A stretch of DNA of 64,000 nt from Pigmentiphaga litoralis (GTDB lineage Bacteria > Pseudomonadota > Gammaproteobacteria > Burkholderiales > Burkholderiaceae_B), in NCBI RefSeq assembly GCF_013408655.1, contig NZ_JACCBP010000001.1, positions 2,604,001 through 2,668,000 of the forward strand. The letters are read 5' to 3'. The translations under genes were made by a program, and so were the position numbers. Shown in pieces: positions 10,101 to 17,906 of the stretch (position 1 is its first letter; every line of letters begins with the position of its first letter). A model generated the notes under the pieces. That model worked only from the letters and a program-made list of their open reading frames with translations. It was not told where the DNA came from and searched no databases.

Positions 10101-12734
10101 CAAACGGAAGTGGCTGCCCGGACGGATGTTCGGACTGGGCAACAGCCGGATCGACAGGCCGGGCAGAAACGCCGGCAAGGCCATCGCGACGATGACCAGC
10201 AGCATGGCCTGCAAGGAATAGGGCCACGGCAGCCAGGCGCACAAGGTCAGCGCAAGCAAACTGGCCGGGGCGAGCAAGGACCGCCGCAGGTTGTCGATCA
10301 TTTTCCAGCGGCCCAACGGGGGCAGCGTGGAACCGGCATGGCGGCGCTGGATCAGCCACGGCAGCAGTTGCCAGTCGCCCCGGGTCCAGCGATGCTGGCG
10401 GCGCGCGGCCACGTCGTAACGCGCCGGAAATTCTTCCACCACTTCGACGTCGGACGCCAGCCCGGCGCGCGCAAAGACGCCTTCGAACAGGTCATGACTG
10501 AGCAGCGTGTTTTCAGGGATGCGTCCTGCCAGGGTCTTCTCGAACGCGTCCACGTCGTAGATGCCCTTGCCCGTGTACGAACCTTCACCAAACAAGTCCT
10601 GGTACACATCGGACACGGCGGCCGCGTAGGGGTCCATGCCACCGGGACCGGACGACAGCGTCTGATAGAGCGAGCCTTCGCGGCCCAGCGGCAAGGCCGG
10701 CGTGACGCGGGGTTGCAGGATGGCATAGCCGCCCACCACGCGGCGTTGGTCATCGCTGTAGCGCACCTGGTTCAAGGGGTGGGCGATCTTGCCGATCAGG
10801 CGCAGCGCCGCATCACGCGGCAGGCGCGTGTCGGCATCCAGCGTGATCACATACCGCACGTTGGTCAGGATATCGGGCCGGCCCGAACCGTCGGGCGCGG
10901 CATCCAGCGGCAGGAAGCTGGTGTCGGTTGCGCCGCGCAGAAGGCGGTTCAATTCATGCAGCTTGCCGCGTTTTCTTTCCCATCCCATCCAGCGGTTTTC
11001 ACTGGCGTTGAACTGGCGGCGGCGATGCAGCAGGTAGAACCGTTTGCCGCCCGGCGCCGGACCATGCCGCGCATTCAAGGCCGCGATGGCGCGTTGCGCC
11101 AGGGCGATCAGGGGCCCGTCGGACGCGACGACTTCGCGGTCGGCGTCCAGTCCGTCCGACAGCAAGGCAAACGACAGGTCGCCGCCGGCCCCGGCCAAGT
11201 GGTGCACTTCAAGATGTTCGATGCACGCCAGCAGGTCTTCTTCGGTGGACAGCAGGGTCGGGATCACGACCAGGGTTCGCAGGCTTTCCGGCACGCCATC
11301 GGTCAGCGCGAGCGCCGGCAAGCCCACCGCGCCGAAGCGCGAGGTGACTGCGCGGTGGACCAGCCCGGTGACCAGTTCCGAGGCGGGAAAGAAGGCCGCC
11401 AGGGCCAGCACGGCCAGGAAGGTGAACGAGAGTGCCCCCAGGCCCGGCCCGGCAACCGCCCAGAACGCGGCGGCAACGACCAGCGCCGACAGCGCCAGGA
11501 TCGCGGTCACATAGCCGCCCACATCGACACGCACGATGAACCGGTTGATGCGCACGCGGAACGGCGCCTTGAATCCAATCGTGGATTCCAGTGCGGCGCG
11601 TCCCCCGGCGATCAGATAGAAGCCCGGATCGCGGGCGTTGGCGGCGTTGCCCGCCTGGTCCGATGTCAGCGCCAGGGCCTGCTCGGCAATCGCCAGTTCC
11701 GACCACGCCGATCCGCGCGCCAGTTGTTCGATGGCGCTGCGATAGACATTGCGGGTCGGGAAATCCATGGCCGCAAAATCGCTGCCGGCACGCAGGCGCG
11801 CATCCACCAGGCTCACGCTTTCGAACAGATCCGCCCAGTCAATGTCCGACATCAGCCGCATGCTGGTAATGACGTTGCGCACCGAGACGTTGGATGCGCC
11901 CTGCCGCTGCTGCACGTGCTGGATCACCTGCGTCGTGTCGGTGCCCTGGCCACGCAAGCGTTCGTCCAGCCACTGCAGCGTGGGCGTGGTGCGAGGGTCC
12001 TGATCACGCAGCCGCTTGGCCAGTTCCGCCGCGAACACTTCCGACAGCGGCCCGCGGGCGCGCGTCGCAATGTCCTTGTCCAGCGCGGTCTGCGCGCCAC
12101 CCGGCGCCAGCAGGTCATTGGCCAGCCGCTGGGCATCGGCTCGCACGGCGCGGCCCGACGCAATCTGGTCGGCCAGCCGCCGCAGGTTTTCCACGAGCAC
12201 GATACGCAGGGTGATGGCGACGGCCCACAGCTCGCTGATGTCCAGCGGCTGCACTTCCTGGTAGGCGGCAATGAAGCGGCGCAGCACCACCGGGTCGACA
12301 TGGCTGTCGGTATGGGCAATGTAAGCCCAGGCCAGCCCGAACACACGCGGATACCCGGCGAAGGGACCATCGGCCAGCTTGGGCAGCAGGCGGTAGTAGC
12401 CCGGCGGCAGGTCGACATGGATTTCACGGATCTGTTCTTCGACGACGTGGTAGTTGTCGAGCAGCCATTCAGCCGCCGGCACAACGCGGCGGCCGGCAAC
12501 GAGTTCCGCCGCGCTGGCGCGATACGCCGCCAGCAATTGCGCGGCATTGACGCGCAGGCGTTTGCGCAGCGACGGCACGGCCGGCGGCCGCGTCGTGACC
12601 TGCTGCGCGGCAGCCAGGCTGCGCGCGTGCTGTTCAAGGCGTTCGATGCCGAACAGTTCTTCGCGAACCGGTGACGCGTCAGCCCACGGGCCGGAGGCCG
12701 TACGACCGGCAACGAATTGGAGAACCGGGTGCAT
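4191..12734 (-). CDS. ndvB: Cyclic beta-1,2-glucan synthase (NdvB/ChvB/Cgs type)
   Basis: This giant protein of 2847 residues builds, elongates and cyclises periplasmic beta-1,2-glucan from UDP-glucose. Domain order: an N-terminal region; transmembrane segments near 405-450; the glycosyltransferase-84 core (VVIPTLLSTEEDLL near 480, LDADTRLP near 634, QHRWTRGDW near 781); membrane segments at about 810-860 and 945-985; a glucoamylase-like domain (about 1015-1490); a first GH94-type sandwich (about 1540); a Pro/Ala-rich linker (about 1995-2040); and a second GH94 phosphorylase module with TGDWNDGMN and YPPGLRENGGQYSH. Length and order match rhizobial NdvB. I chose the ATG with GAAAGG upstream; a GTG nine codons earlier is possible. 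These glucans usually serve osmoprotection and host interaction. Confidence 0.93.
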   Translation of the reverse strand: MHPVLQFVAGRTASGPWADASPVREELFGIERLEQHARSLAAAQQVTTRPPAVPSLRKRLRVNAAQLLAAYRASAAELVAGRRVVPAAEWLLDNYHVVEEQIREIHVDLPPGYYRLLPKLADGPFAGYPRVFGLAWAYIAHTDSHVDPVVLRRFIAAYQEVQPLDISELWAVAITLRIVLVENLRRLADQIASGRAVRADAQRLANDLLAPGGAQTALDKDIATRARGPLSEVFAAELAKRLRDQDPRTTPTLQWLDERLRGQGTDTTQVIQHVQQRQGASNVSVRNVITSMRLMSDIDWADLFESVSLVDARLRAGSDFAAMDFPTRNVYRSAIEQLARGSAWSELAIAEQALALTSDQAGNAANARDPGFYLIAGGRAALESTIGFKAPFRVRINRFIVRVDVGGYVTAILALSALVVAAAFWAVAGPGLGALSFTFLAVLALAAFFPASELVTGLVHRAVTSRFGAVGLPALALTDGVPESLRTLVVIPTLLSTEEDLLACIEHLEVHHLAGAGGDLSFALLSDGLDADREVVASDGPLIALAQRAIAALNARHGPAPGGKRFYLLHRRRQFNASENRWMGWERKRGKLHELNRLLRGATDTSFLPLDAAPDGSGRPDILTNVRYVITLDADTRLPRDAALRLIGKIAHPLNQVRYSDDQRRVVGGYAILQPRVTPALPLGREGSLYQTLSSGPGGMDPYAAAVSDVYQDLFGEGSYTGKGIYDVDAFEKTLAGRIPENTLLSHDLFEGVFARAGLASDVEVVEEFPARYDVAARRQHRWTRGDWQLLPWLIQRRHAGSTLPPLGRWKMIDNLRRSLLAPASLLALTLCAWLPWPYSLQAMLLVIVAMALPAFLPGLSIRLLPSPNIRPGSHFRLLADGLRMAVLQTLWVVAMLPDQAFRALDAIARTLSRLYVTHRHLLEWTTAAQAAARPRPGIVGFYAQMAGGVVLALLVTGVAALISPREGLAMLPLLALWLAAPAIAWHASRAPTVAPLGAMETDEAVALRRIARRTWRFFETFVTPADNMLPPDNFQEDPKPVVARRTSPTNMGLYLLSAVAARDFGWAGAAQTCDRLEATLGSMHKLDRFRGHFYNWYDTGTKQVLLPAYVSAVDSGNLAGHLIALANACEEWIGASTTDSWTDGADDVLALAQEAALLLPAVHNGQGKRLLAVLEDIGVSLQGNADTAMPVLQRLADKAVAEARALISAPSANAADLIFWLEALCERLAAQRQDASAGSLDARWRALADEARAMALGMDFAFLLDPERKLLSIGYNASDNTLDANCYDLLASEARLASLFAIAKGDVETRHWFRLGRTATPVGQGAALVSWSGSMFEYLMPSLIMRAPAGSLLEQTNRLVVQHQIAHGDLLGIPWGISESAYNARDLAFTYQYSNFGVPGLGLKRGLAENTVIAPYASGLATMVNPAAAQRNFERMRQMGALGHYGFYEALDFTRSRLPADASVAIVHNYMAHHQGMTIVAIANTLQGARMRERFHREPMIQACELLLQERLPRLVAVAQVRADDVPSGPVNMRGDLQSVRYLSSATTAEPAVHLLSNGRYAVMLTAAGGGYSRWRDRAVTRWREDVTCDHWGSYVYLREMQSGRVWSASAQPLGEPAEGSEVVFAEDHATFTRRDGNLTTTMEVLVSAEADGEVRRVSVANVGRRVSDVELTSYAEVVLATPSTDDAHPAFAKMFVQTEYLQEFGALIATRRPRTPDEAPMWAAHFAVVEGVAVGDMQYESDRGAFLGRGRNASTAIALTAGKALSNTLGTVLDPVFSVRQRVRIAPGQVARLAFWTLVAPTREALLDLVDQHHDRSAFERARTLAWTQAQVQLRHIGIEADEAADFQRLAAPILYAEARFRSPSDVIARGAGQQSGLWPLSVSGDLPIVLLRIDDIDDIGQVRQLLRAHEYWRMKGLSVDLVIVNERASSYVQDLQVAIDTAVRSSQSRPRLDGEALARGVVHTLRADLMGMEARALLHSVARVVLTARLGPIAQQMAGLPPATFASPPAVASAPVPSTPAASKAALPAVAAPAVAALTADLECFNGLGGFADNGREYVTVLSDGRTTPAPWINVVANPDFGFQVSADGSSSTWAGNSRENQLTPWSNDPVTDPSGEAFYVRDDASGQIWSPTAQPLRGNGTYVARHGHGYSRFTHESDGLALDLLQFVPLDDPIKISRLTLRNTGRQARRLTVTSYVEWVLGTARGASAPFILTSVDETTGVLLARNPWSMAFAGRVAFADLGGRQTSRTADRTEFLGRHGRLSSPAALRSTAPLSGAAGAGRDPCAALQCSLVLQPGESVSLCALLGQSPSQAESLALVARYRAADLDAVLEAVKEHWRGVLGAVVVHTPDRAMDIMLNGWLLYQTLACRIWARSAFYQSSGAYGFRDQLQDGMALTFARPEETRRHLLRAAGRQFAEGDVQHWWLPDTGQGVRTHISDDRVWLAFATARYVSVSGDAAVLEESIPFLEGPLLKPEEHDAFFQPMQANLSATLFEHCARALDQSIALTGDLDLPLMGTGDWNDGMNRVGQDGKGQSVWLGWLLIRTLDMFMPLAEARDPERVARWRAHREVVRAALEHEAWDGAWYRRATFDDGTWLGSRGSDECRIDSIAQSWAVLSGAADPSRAVTAMNSLDDHLIRRDDGLALLFTPPFDHPVRDPGYIQGYPPGLRENGGQYSHAAMWAIMAYAQLRGDTDSGRAHALFALINPINHARTLEDAAQYRVEPYVVAADVYSVAPHAGRGGWTWYTGAAGWMHRAGVEGILGIRREGNVLIVDPCIPSDWPGFTVDVTLGDAKYAIRVEANGGKGSGVTAAVLDGASVECDGMMLRVAVTPGNHELRVTL

Positions 12735-12818
12735 AGGCGCCTTTCGGAGCGCCGCAGGCACGCACGTGCCCAGCGACCGCCCCGTTCAAGAAGTGGTGCG
12801 GACAGGCAAGGCGCCTGC

Positions 12819-12947
12819 TCAGTCTTTTTTCGGAACCTTGATGGGCGTGGAGCCCGGCTTCAATGGGGTGGCGGACGGCTTGGGCGCCGGCGCTTTCTTG
12901 GGCTTCTTGGTTTCTTTGTTGCCGCGCTTTTGTTCTTTGGCTGCCAT
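12819..12947 (-). CDS. Small lysine/proline-rich basic protein, 42 residues
   Basis: An ATG preceded by AGGAG at ideal spacing opens a 42-codon frame. The product starts MAAKEQKRGNKETKKPKKAP and ends in PIKVPKKD. About a third of residues are lysine, with no hydrophobic segment, so it is probably a disordered nucleic-acid- or ribosome-associated protein. Short Lys-rich proteins of this style are found as hypotheticals in Burkholderiales, but I do not know a function. It lies 84 bases upstream of ndvB on the same strand and could be co-transcribed. A longer frame in the same phase exists, but its upstream part lacks coding character and a ribosome site. Confidence 0.6.
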   Translation of the reverse strand: MAAKEQKRGNKETKKPKKAPAPKPSATPLKPGSTPIKVPKKD

Positions 12948-13201
12948 GGTGCACTCCTGCTGGTGAAACTCGACGTGCGTTTGCATGCGAAGAATGCTGG
13001 GTCCGCCGGGCTTGGTGCCCGACAGACTTGCCGAGAAAGGTTCTACCAGACGCTGGATGAGACCAGCGGGAAGCGGAGTTTGAGGGCCATTCGGTCGGCC
13101 CACTGTAGGCTGCTCATCCACGCATCACAAGAACCGTTGCCGATGCAGACACAGGTAACGGGTTGCGACACACGTGGATGGCAGGCCCTGATCGGCGCGT
13201 G

Positions 13202-14959
13202 TCACTGGCAGGTGAAGTTGGCCGCGTCATTGATGTCGCCCGTACCCTTGTAGCGGGTCTGTTTGGGATAGGGGCACAGCGGTCGGGTGCGGGACGCCAC
13301 GTTGAAGTATCCCGGATTGGACGCAGCCGCGACGATGCTGTCGGGCGCGCTGCCCTTCTCCACCCAGTTGACCAGCGGTGTCAACGCGTCGAACGAATCC
13401 GTGGACGGACCGCCCGAACAATGGTTCATGCCGGGCACGACGAACAGCCGCGCAAAGCTGGACACATCCCGGTTCGAGGCACCCAGGGCGTTGTAGTAGT
13501 CGATCGTGTCCTGCACCGAGAACGACGTGTCGCTGCCGCCGTGATACAGGATCAGCTTGCCGCCGCGTTCGCTGAAGGGCGACAGGGCCGTCGACTCGGC
13601 AAACATGTATTGCGCCGCCGATTGCGAAAAGATGCCCGACCGCGCATACACCTTGGGCGCGTCCACATCGAAGTTGTAGTTCAGCGCGTAGTTCACGACG
13701 CCCGACGTCGGCACCGCTACGGGCGGCGTCGTGAACAGCAAGGGGTTGGACACGGCAAACACCAGCTTGGTCGAGTTGTTGACCGCCGAGGCATACGAGC
13801 CCAGCCACCACGAACGCCATCCCTGGTTGAAGGTGGTGCCGGACTGCCCGCTGATGCCGGCGTCCCATGGCCACGTGTTGTACAGGACCTGGCCTTGTGA
13901 ATTGCGCGCGCCGGCCAGCGCCTTGTTCAGCGCCGTCAGTTGCGCGGGCAACAGGCAGCTGTCCGTTTTCGCGCCCGTGCACTGCAGCTTGTCCATTTCG
14001 GGTTTGACCAGTGCGTTGGTGCAGGCCGGCATGTTGTCGACGATGCCATCCTTCAGGCCATCCAGGCCATCGCAGGCGGCCAGCACGCCATTGCGCACCA
14101 GCATCAGGTCGGGGTCGGTAAAGGTCTTATTGATGGCGGGTGCGCCCGTCGTGTCGAACAGGTTTTGCGAACGTGCCAGCGCCGCGAAGGTCTGCGATAC
14201 GTTGATGCCGTCCACGCTGGCCAAGGGAAGGTGGTAGCCCGGGTCGCCCGCCACGATGCCGTCGAAATAGGTGGGGAAACGCTGCGACAGGATCATGGCT
14301 TCGCGCCCGCCTTCGGAGCAGCCCATGAAGTAGGACTTGTCGGGACCCTTGCCAAAGTATTTCGAGACCAGCGCCTTGCCGACCCGCGCGGTTTCGTCCA
14401 GCGAATTGAAGCCGAAGTCGATGCGCGCCTGCGGGTCCAGACCGAAGGCTGCCGTGCCGCCAGCCGCCGCCACCGTGTTCACCGCGTTGTCGTGACCGCT
14501 ATCGGTGCCCAGCGTGACGTAGCCCAGTGACAGCAGCGTCTTGCCGTCCTGCGCCGTGGTGTTGACCGGGTCGACGACGGTGCCGTTGATGCCGCCGCCT
14601 CCGCCCATGTACAGGCGGCCGCTCCACGTGGTGGGCAGTCGCACACGGAACTTGATGGCGTAGGACTGGCCGTCGACACCGGTGCGTTCATTGATCGTGC
14701 CGTTGACGAGGCAATGCTCGGCAACCGTGGCCGTGGCCGGCGTGAACGTCGCGGCGGTGATGCGGGTGGAGGTGTTGGGAAAGCCGGTTGCCGTGGCCAG
14801 CGCGGCGCAGGACGCCGCCGTCGGAACGCTGGCGCCCGGCCCCTGCCCCGCGCCCGGCGGCGCCGGATCGTCATCCCCGCCACAGGCAGCGACCGCCAGG
14901 GAGGCGGCAAGAACCACAGACAGACTCAACCCTTTTCGTGCGATGTCATGGCTAGGCAT
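13202..14959 (-). CDS. Tannase/feruloyl esterase family lipoprotein
   Basis: This 585-residue protein starts at an ATG with AGGAAG upstream. The N-terminus has a lipobox (AVAACGGDDD), so it should be lipid-anchored. The alpha/beta-hydrolase core shows GCSEGGREAM near residue 211 (nucleophile Ser), SDTSFSVQD near 475 (acid Asp) and GMNHCSGGP near 510 (His). This is the CS-D-HC arrangement of fungal and bacterial tannases and feruloyl esterases, where the two Cys form a disulfide joining Ser and His loops. Substrates in the family are phenolic esters such as gallates, ferulates or terephthalate monoesters. The Bug gene immediately upstream could import the released acid. Confidence 0.88.
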   Translation of the reverse strand: MPSHDIARKGLSLSVVLAASLAVAACGGDDDPAPPGAGQGPGASVPTAASCAALATATGFPNTSTRITAATFTPATATVAEHCLVNGTINERTGVDGQSYAIKFRVRLPTTWSGRLYMGGGGGINGTVVDPVNTTAQDGKTLLSLGYVTLGTDSGHDNAVNTVAAAGGTAAFGLDPQARIDFGFNSLDETARVGKALVSKYFGKGPDKSYFMGCSEGGREAMILSQRFPTYFDGIVAGDPGYHLPLASVDGINVSQTFAALARSQNLFDTTGAPAINKTFTDPDLMLVRNGVLAACDGLDGLKDGIVDNMPACTNALVKPEMDKLQCTGAKTDSCLLPAQLTALNKALAGARNSQGQVLYNTWPWDAGISGQSGTTFNQGWRSWWLGSYASAVNNSTKLVFAVSNPLLFTTPPVAVPTSGVVNYALNYNFDVDAPKVYARSGIFSQSAAQYMFAESTALSPFSERGGKLILYHGGSDTSFSVQDTIDYYNALGASNRDVSSFARLFVVPGMNHCSGGPSTDSFDALTPLVNWVEKGSAPDSIVAAASNPGYFNVASRTRPLCPYPKQTRYKGTGDINDAANFTCQ

Positions 14960-15022
14960 GGCGGCTTCCTGCGTGAAGGTGACGGAACGAAGAACAGCAA
15001 GGATCAGTGGAACCCGTGGCGT

Positions 15023-16078
15023 CTATTCGACGCCCACGCCGGCATCCCGCACGATGCGGGTCCACTTGGGAACATCGGACTGGATCAGCCCAGCAAAATC
15101 GGCTTGCGACCCCGGCATCATCTCGATGCCCACGGCCATGAACTTGTCGTGCGTGGACGGCTTCTTGAGCATGGCCTGCACGGCGGCATTGAGCGTGTCG
15201 GCCACCGGCTGCGGGATCCCCTTGGGCGCGGCCAGGCCGAACCACACCGTCATCGAAAAGCCCGGCACGATCTCGTTCAGGGCGGGCAGATCCGGCATGA
15301 CTTCGGTGCGCGTCTCGCCCGTCGACGCCAGCGCGCGCAGGCGGCCGGACTGCACGTAGGGCAGCGTGGACGTGCCGCCTTCGAACATGATGTCGATCTG
15401 CCCGCCCAGCAGGTCATTCATGGCGGGCGCGCTGCCCTTGTAGGGCACATGCAGCAGGTCGGTGCCCGTGCGCAGCTTGAACAGTTCGCCCGCCAGATGG
15501 TGGGTGCCCCCGCGGCCCAGGCTGCCATAGGTCAGCGTGCCGGGCTTGGCTTTAGCCAGGGCGACCAGGTCCTGCACGGACTTGACCGGCACGGCACTGT
15601 TCACGACCAGATAGAACGGGGTTGAGAACAGCGTGGCGATCGGGGTCAGGTCGCGCGTGGGATCGGTGCGCAGGTCCTTGGTGGTGAGCGGATTCAGGAT
15701 CATGCCGGTCTGCGACGTGACCAGCAGCGTGTAGCCGTCGGGCGCCGCCCGCGCCGCGGCATCCATGCCGATTGCCTGATTCGCGCCCGACCGGTTTTCG
15801 ACCACGACCGGCTGCTTGAGCCGCGCGGCCAGGTCGTCCGCCAGGGTGCGCGTGAACGTGTCCACGAGTCCGCCTGGCGTGTAGGGCACGATGATCTTGA
15901 TGAGGCGTTCGGGATAGCGGCCGGGGGACGAGCCCGGGTCGGTCTGCGCGGCGGCGATGGCTGGCCACCCCGCCACGACGATCGCGGTTGCAGCCATGGC
16001 GACCGCGCCAGCCAGCGCGACACCGGCGCGACGCCACGCCCTGCCCGCGTCCGGGAATGCCGGGCGAACCTGTCTCAT
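15023..16078 (-). CDS. Bug-family tripartite tricarboxylate receptor (periplasmic)
   Basis: I start this 351-residue protein at the ATG preceded by GAAGGAGGAGGC, an unusually strong ribosome site; the frame is open further upstream without one. A long hydrophobic signal (GVALAGAVAMAATAIVVAGW, then AAAQ) precedes YPERLIKIIVPYTPGGLVD. Other signatures are VVVENRSGANQ, YGSLGRGGTHH, LLHVPYKGSAPAMNDLLGG and DLPALNEIVPGF. It sits 63 bases upstream of the tannase-family gene on the same strand, so it is probably the first gene of a two-gene operon. A phenolic or aromatic acid is the most natural ligand guess. Confidence 0.9.
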   Translation of the reverse strand: MRQVRPAFPDAGRAWRRAGVALAGAVAMAATAIVVAGWPAIAAAQTDPGSSPGRYPERLIKIIVPYTPGGLVDTFTRTLADDLAARLKQPVVVENRSGANQAIGMDAAARAAPDGYTLLVTSQTGMILNPLTTKDLRTDPTRDLTPIATLFSTPFYLVVNSAVPVKSVQDLVALAKAKPGTLTYGSLGRGGTHHLAGELFKLRTGTDLLHVPYKGSAPAMNDLLGGQIDIMFEGGTSTLPYVQSGRLRALASTGETRTEVMPDLPALNEIVPGFSMTVWFGLAAPKGIPQPVADTLNAAVQAMLKKPSTHDKFMAVGIEMMPGSQADFAGLIQSDVPKWTRIVRDAGVGVE

Positions 16079-16421
16079 GCCTCCTCCTTCGGGATCGAAA
16101 CGTCCCTTGATCGGCAGGGGCGGCAACGGGGTCAGAACGCGGGGGTCGACCCAAGCGTGAGCGGCGTTGCGCGGATGCCGGCGCAAAATATAAGTCCGCC
16201 TGATATAAACCGCTATTACATACTTTCCCTTGGTTGTGCGGGCATGGCGCGTGCGCAGCGGGGCGTGTGGTGTGTTTTTCCCGGATGACCGTCTGGATTC
16301 ATCCTGCTTAAACCTTCCCCCCGTCCACCTCGTCTATGCTCTACCCTCGCCCGCGATCCAGCCGGGGTGCGTTGCCGTCTTCGACGGGGCGCTCGACCTC
16401 CGCCGCAATAAGACGAGGACC
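16079..16421. other. Divergent intergenic region, 343 bp
   Basis: This gap separates the leftward Bug gene from the rightward efflux operon. An AT-rich island at about 16186-16235 contains two atataa copies about 15 bases apart and probably includes promoters. I see no convincing ORF, hairpin or operator palindrome. Frames of both flanking genes extend into the gap without ribosome sites. Confidence 0.5.
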
Positions 16422-17906
16422 ATGAGACTTTCCCGATTTTCCGGAGCGGTGACGCTGCCCCTGTGCCTTGCGCTGGCCGGCTGCAGCCTGACCCGCCCGC
16501 CCGCCGCGGTGCCCCCGCCCGTGCCTGCCCAATGGAATGCACCGCTGCCGCCGCCCGGACCGGCGGCGCCGCCATTGCCGGTCGGGTCGATCCCGGCCCT
16601 GACCGACTGGTGGCGGCAATTGAACGATCCGCTGCTGGACCGCCTGATCGCGGCCGCCCAGGATGAAAGCCCGACCATTGCCAGCGCCGCGGCGCGTATT
16701 GCCGAAGCGCGCGCCACCCGGGTGCAAAGCGGCGCGGCGTTGCTGCCCAACCTGGACGCATCCCTGACCGGCACGCGCGGCAATTCCGGGTCGCGGTTCG
16801 GTGCGTCGCCCACGGGCGGCCTGATCGCGATCCCGATCACCACGACCCAGGCCACGCTGCAATCGAGCTGGGAAGCCGATCTGTTCGGCCGCCTGCGCTC
16901 CGATCGCGAAGCCGCGCAGACGCGCCTGGTGAGCGCGGACGCCAAGTGGCATGACGCACGGGTGTCGGTGGCGGCCGAGACGGCCAACGCCTATTTCGCC
17001 GAGCGCGCGTGCATCCAGCAATTGACGGTGTCCGAATCGGATACCCGGTCGCGCAGCGAAACCGCGCGCCTGTCCGATCTGTCGTCGCAGGCAGGCTTCA
17101 CGGCGCCAGCGGATGCCGCCCTCGCGCGGGCCAGTGCGTCGGACGCGTCGGGCCGCCTGAGCCAGCAGCGCGCGCAGTGCGACGTGCAGCGCAAGGCCCT
17201 GGTCGCGCTGACCGGCATCGACGATGCGGAATTGGCGGCTCGACTGGCGGCATCGCCGGTGCAGCAGGCCCTGCCGAATGTGCAGGCAGTGGCCAGTGTG
17301 CCGGCAGACATGCTGGTGCAGCGGCCCGACGTCTATGCCAATGAATTGGGGGTGGCCGCGGCCAGTGCTGAAGTCGGATCGGCCGAAGCCGCCCGCTATC
17401 CGCGCCTGACCCTGCAGGGATCGGTCGGGCGCACCACGTTCCGGCTGGCCGGCCAGGAGCAATCGCTGGACACGTGGAGCATCGGCCCGGTCACGCTGAC
17501 CCTGCCGCTGTTCGATGGCGGCACCCGTCGCGCGAATGTCGAGTCGGCCAAGGCCCGGTATGCCGAAGCCGTGGCCGTGTACCGCGGCAGCGTGCGCCAG
17601 GCGGTGCGCGAAGTCGAAGAAGCGTTGGTGAACCTGCAAAGCACCGACGCCCGCGCATCCGATGCCGACAGCGCCGTCAAGAATTACCAGGCCGCCTTCG
17701 ACGCCATGCAGGCCCGCTACAAAAGCGGACTGGCCAGCCTGATCGAACTCGAAGACGTGCGGCGCACGCTGTATGCCGCGCAGACCGCGCGTGTCGCTTT
17801 GCAGCGCGAACGCGCGAATGCGTGGGTCGCCCTCTATCGCACCACCGGCGGCGGCTGGACCCGCGCCGCCTCGCTGACCTCTTCTTCTGCGGCCCCGTCG
17901 CCATGA
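16422..17906 (+). CDS. RND efflux outer-membrane factor, NodT family lipoprotein
   Basis: This 494-residue TolC/OprM-like channel starts at an ATG after ACGAGGACC. It has the lipobox LALAGCSL with Cys at about residue 22, then DWWRQLNDPLLDRLIAAA, the classic OMF motif. Two repeats of long coiled-coil/beta-strand segments follow, including QRPDVYANELGVAAASAEVG and LPLFDGGTRRANVESAKARY. It forms the trimeric outer-membrane duct for the adaptor and pump encoded downstream. Its stop overlaps the adaptor start (ATGA). Putting the channel first is the less common order, but the second efflux operon in this window is arranged the same way. Confidence 0.93.
   Translation: MRLSRFSGAVTLPLCLALAGCSLTRPPAAVPPPVPAQWNAPLPPPGPAAPPLPVGSIPALTDWWRQLNDPLLDRLIAAAQDESPTIASAAARIAEARATRVQSGAALLPNLDASLTGTRGNSGSRFGASPTGGLIAIPITTTQATLQSSWEADLFGRLRSDREAAQTRLVSADAKWHDARVSVAAETANAYFAERACIQQLTVSESDTRSRSETARLSDLSSQAGFTAPADAALARASASDASGRLSQQRAQCDVQRKALVALTGIDDAELAARLAASPVQQALPNVQAVASVPADMLVQRPDVYANELGVAAASAEVGSAEAARYPRLTLQGSVGRTTFRLAGQEQSLDTWSIGPVTLTLPLFDGGTRRANVESAKARYAEAVAVYRGSVRQAVREVEEALVNLQSTDARASDADSAVKNYQAAFDAMQARYKSGLASLIELEDVRRTLYAAQTARVALQRERANAWVALYRTTGGGWTRAASLTSSSAAPSP

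Noticed and set aside
6258..12674. Long plus-strand reading frames of about 1000-1100 codons opposite ndvB (6258-9326 and 9369-12674)
   Set aside because: They lie fully antisense to a convincing GT84/GH94 gene, have no recognisable motifs and unnatural His/Arg/Gln composition; a common artefact of GC-rich codon bias.
12948..13201. Possible small gene in the gap between the Lys-rich protein and the tannase-family gene
   Set aside because: The frame extending the Lys-rich protein upstream lacks a ribosome site and coding character; nothing else convincing in 254 bases.
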